This document shows positions 5,469-7,366 of a stretch of DNA of 7,366 bases, in pieces. How positions within the stretch are numbered: the first letter of the stretch is position 1; each line of letters starts with the position of its first letter. The position numbers were made by a program, and so were the translations under genes. The stretch is from NCBI GenBank assembly GCA_017504325.1, contig JAFVRL010000414.1, positions 1 through 7,366 on the forward strand, in the 5' to 3' direction. This stretch comes from Lentisphaeria bacterium. Lineage in GTDB: Bacteria > Verrucomicrobiota > Lentisphaeria > Victivallales > UBA1829. The notes beneath the pieces were generated by a model. It was given only the letters and a program-made list of their open reading frames with translations. It was not told the DNA's origin and made no database searches.

Positions 5469-7366
5469 ACAGGAACTCAGCCAGGAAACAGGAGTGGGGG
5501 GCAAGGATGGTATGAAGAATACCGTTTTGCGGTTTTACCGGAACTTCTTTCCAGAAATCCATTCCGGGTCGGGCGGCGATTCCATATTTTGCAAGATCAA
5601 GCGTATATTCTTTTTCCTCTTCTGTCCAGTTGATGAAAAGAGTACGGAAGCCTTTTTCCGGAAGTCTTTGCAGATAATAAGAGGGTAAGTCATTTGAAAA
5701 AAGATCCAGAGGAACACCCGCAAGCCCCTGCTTTGCCGATACTGTCTTTCTTGCCAGACGCAAGCCGGAAGCATTTAAAAGCGGCAGATTATCCGATAAT
5801 GTTCTTATTCCTGCAGAAACAAGAACAAGGGAAAGCAGTACTTCCAACTCATTTTCTGTGGCAGTGGCAAGAGAATATTCCTGATAAAATGATGGATTAT
5901 GTCCCTCTTTTTTATTGTAAACAAGACAGGGACGCAATTTATTCAAATCCGGATCATCGCTTGTTTCCACACCCCGGCATAAGGCAAAGTCCGGATCATT
6001 GAGCCAGCGTTTTCCGTTAAAGGGATAAAGAGAAATCACATCAGGCGTATTTGCCTTTATACAATCCCATTTTGCATGGATATCATGCCCCACCCGTACA
6101 GCTTCCGTCCCGGGATTGCCGGATAAATAGGGATAGCCGCATGCCATAAGTTTTGCTCTCCCTTTTACCGCTTTTGTGACCGTATCAAAGAGCATATCCA
6201 GATAACGCCCTCTTGGAATACTGTTATTTTTTACTCTGGGAACAGTCGTCAGAAGTGCAAGAAAATCCAACTTGAAATATTTATATCCCATGGAGGCATA
6301 ATTGTCAAAAAGTTCAAACCAGAATTTATGGACATCGTCATTGGTGGGATCAAGGATAAAACCTCTTCTTTCCATACAATTGAACATCATTGCCGGAACT
6401 CCGTCTTCCCCCTGTGCCAGCATATCATATTTCATCTGGGCGATACGGGAAACATTTTCCACGATCCCCGGAGCTATCCACAAACCGGGTTCAAACCCCA
6501 TTCCGGTAAGTTCCGCAGCCAGTTTTTTCATCCCGGAAGGGAACAAACCGTTATGTACCCATTCCCCGTAAGCATACTGCCAGCCGTCATCAATAATGAT
6601 CCTTTTCACATGTTTGGATAAGACCGGATCCGAAGCAATGAATTCGGCATTTTTCAATACCTCCTCTTCCGTTACCGTCCAGCGGTAATAGTCCCAGGAA
6701 TTCCAGGCACAGGGAGGAGGTATGAGTTCTTTTTCACTTATGTGCTGCTTTTGGAAAGATGGATAGACATGACACTCATCTGCTGAAGAAAATTTCAAGG
6801 TAAGAGAAGGCAATGTGATCTCTTTGCCCTCAAAATGCTGTAAAAAGATTTCCGCTGTAAGGGATAAGGAGATTCGTCTGCCCTGTTTTTTCAGATGATG
6901 GATGATTTTCGGAAAATGATCCGGAGCCATGGGAAACGAGAGAAACAGATGCTTTTTTTCATCTTTGGTCAGAGTGGTATCAAAAGAGGAAAATACTTTT
7001 GAACGATCGATTTTTTCAGGCAGAACCGCGCAGGAACTCCCGCCGGGCAGATTCATGGAACGGGATAAAATATGATCAGGAAGAGTGCTTTTTGCCTCTT
7101 TGAAATAATAAAAAGCAATATGAGGCAGGCTCTTTTTCAATTTGGCAGATAGAGTAATGGTCACTTCATCACTTGTAACGGAAAAGGCAAGAAAATATTT
7201 TCCATATACATTTTTTGTTTCATATTCCAGAAGGGTATTTTCTTCCTGTTCTCCGGAACTGGAAACAAATTTCCAGTTTTTTAACGGAATATCTTTTTTG
7301 CCGTAATTTATGATGATGGCGGCATCCTTCAATAAAAAAGGTGCTGCTGAAAGGGTATAGGATCCA
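5467..7366 (-). CDS. GH36-like alpha-galactosidase/melibiase, 5'-truncated at the edge
   Basis: The gene runs leftwards to a TAA at 5467-5469. The frame is still open at 7365, with no stop and no ATG or GTG near the edge. The first possible start inside the window is a TTG at 7330-7332 with no ribosome binding site, so the true start is probably outside. Numbered from that TTG (621 residues), an N-terminal beta-sandwich-like region (about 1-195) precedes a TIM barrel with GH36/GH27-clan blocks: AWNSWDYYRW (209-218), IIIDDGWQ (245-252), GLWIAP (283-288), KYFKLDF (351-357), GHDIHAKWD (415-423) and NDPDFALCR (445-453). By analogy Asp356 is the nucleophile and Asp417 the acid/base. The C-terminal beta-domain ends with the typical APHSCFL. 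No signal peptide can be judged because the start is missing. Alpha-galactosidase is the likeliest activity, but the blocks diverge from canonical GH36, so other alpha-glycosides remain possible. It converges on the operon across the hairpin. Confidence 0.82.
   Translation of the reverse strand, partial: GSYTLSAAPFLLKDAAIIINYGKKDIPLKNWKFVSSSGEQEENTLLEYETKNVYGKYFLAFSVTSDEVTITLSAKLKKSLPHIAFYYFKEAKSTLPDHILSRSMNLPGGSSCAVLPEKIDRSKVFSSFDTTLTKDEKKHLFLSFPMAPDHFPKIIHHLKKQGRRISLSLTAEIFLQHFEGKEITLPSLTLKFSSADECHVYPSFQKQHISEKELIPPPCAWNSWDYYRWTVTEEEVLKNAEFIASDPVLSKHVKRIIIDDGWQYAYGEWVHNGLFPSGMKKLAAELTGMGFEPGLWIAPGIVENVSRIAQMKYDMLAQGEDGVPAMMFNCMERRGFILDPTNDDVHKFWFELFDNYASMGYKYFKLDFLALLTTVPRVKNNSIPRGRYLDMLFDTVTKAVKGRAKLMACGYPYLSGNPGTEAVRVGHDIHAKWDCIKANTPDVISLYPFNGKRWLNDPDFALCRGVETSDDPDLNKLRPCLVYNKKEGHNPSFYQEYSLATATENELEVLLSLVLVSAGIRTLSDNLPLLNASGLRLARKTVSAKQGLAGVPLDLFSNDLPSYYLQRLPEKGFRTLFINWTEEEKEYTLDLAKYGIAARPGMDFWKEVPVKPQNGILHTILAPHSCFLAEFL

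Noticed and set aside
5000..5515. 171-codon + strand frame overlapping the nitroreductase gene
   Set aside because: It is an out-of-frame shadow of the nitroreductase that runs through the terminator hairpin. Its composition is implausible for a protein and it has no motif.

Overview
The window holds four co-directional genes on the + strand, probably one operon, followed by a convergent, 5'-truncated gene on the - strand. It is a compact bacterial segment: intergenic gaps in the operon are 1-24 bp, Shine-Dalgarno-like AAGGAG/GGAG motifs are present, and an AT-rich leader carries sigma70-type promoter boxes. There are no mobile elements, RNA genes, CRISPR arrays or phage genes. The gene content suggests a sugar-fermenting heterotroph, plausibly gut-associated. 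The phylum cannot be fixed from the sequence; a Lentisphaerota/PVC-type gut bacterium is one guess, held with low confidence.

Layout: positions 1-143 form an AT-rich leader with two overlapping promoters, whose -10 boxes lie in a perfect tandem 8-bp repeat, and a consensus ribosome binding site. The genes then run in order: an M20-family metallo-amidohydrolase (144-1358); a cytoplasmic glycoside hydrolase family 2 enzyme (1377-3701); a cytidylate kinase fused in frame to a YbgC/4-hydroxybenzoyl-CoA-type hotdog thioesterase (3726-4811); and a small FMN nitroreductase (4834-5403). A long hairpin with a T-rich tail (5428-5468) separates this operon from the convergent - strand gene. That gene is a GH36-like (melibiase/alpha-galactosidase clan) enzyme whose reading frame stays open to the right edge, so its true start lies outside the window.

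How the genes may work together: the GH2 and GH36-like enzymes probably hydrolyse imported oligosaccharides or glycosides in the cytoplasm. The amidohydrolase could remove an acyl or amide group from the same kind of conjugate, but nothing in the sequence names its substrate. The kinase-thioesterase is a housekeeping pyrimidine enzyme joined to an acyl-thioester hydrolase. It is the most unusual gene here and hints at a link between CTP supply and phospholipid or acyl-CoA metabolism. I see no defence system or otherwise novel multi-gene system. The items most worth a second look are this fusion with its possible internal start, the amidohydrolase lacking the usual dimerisation-domain substrate-binding residues, and an approximately two-fold excess of GATC sites.
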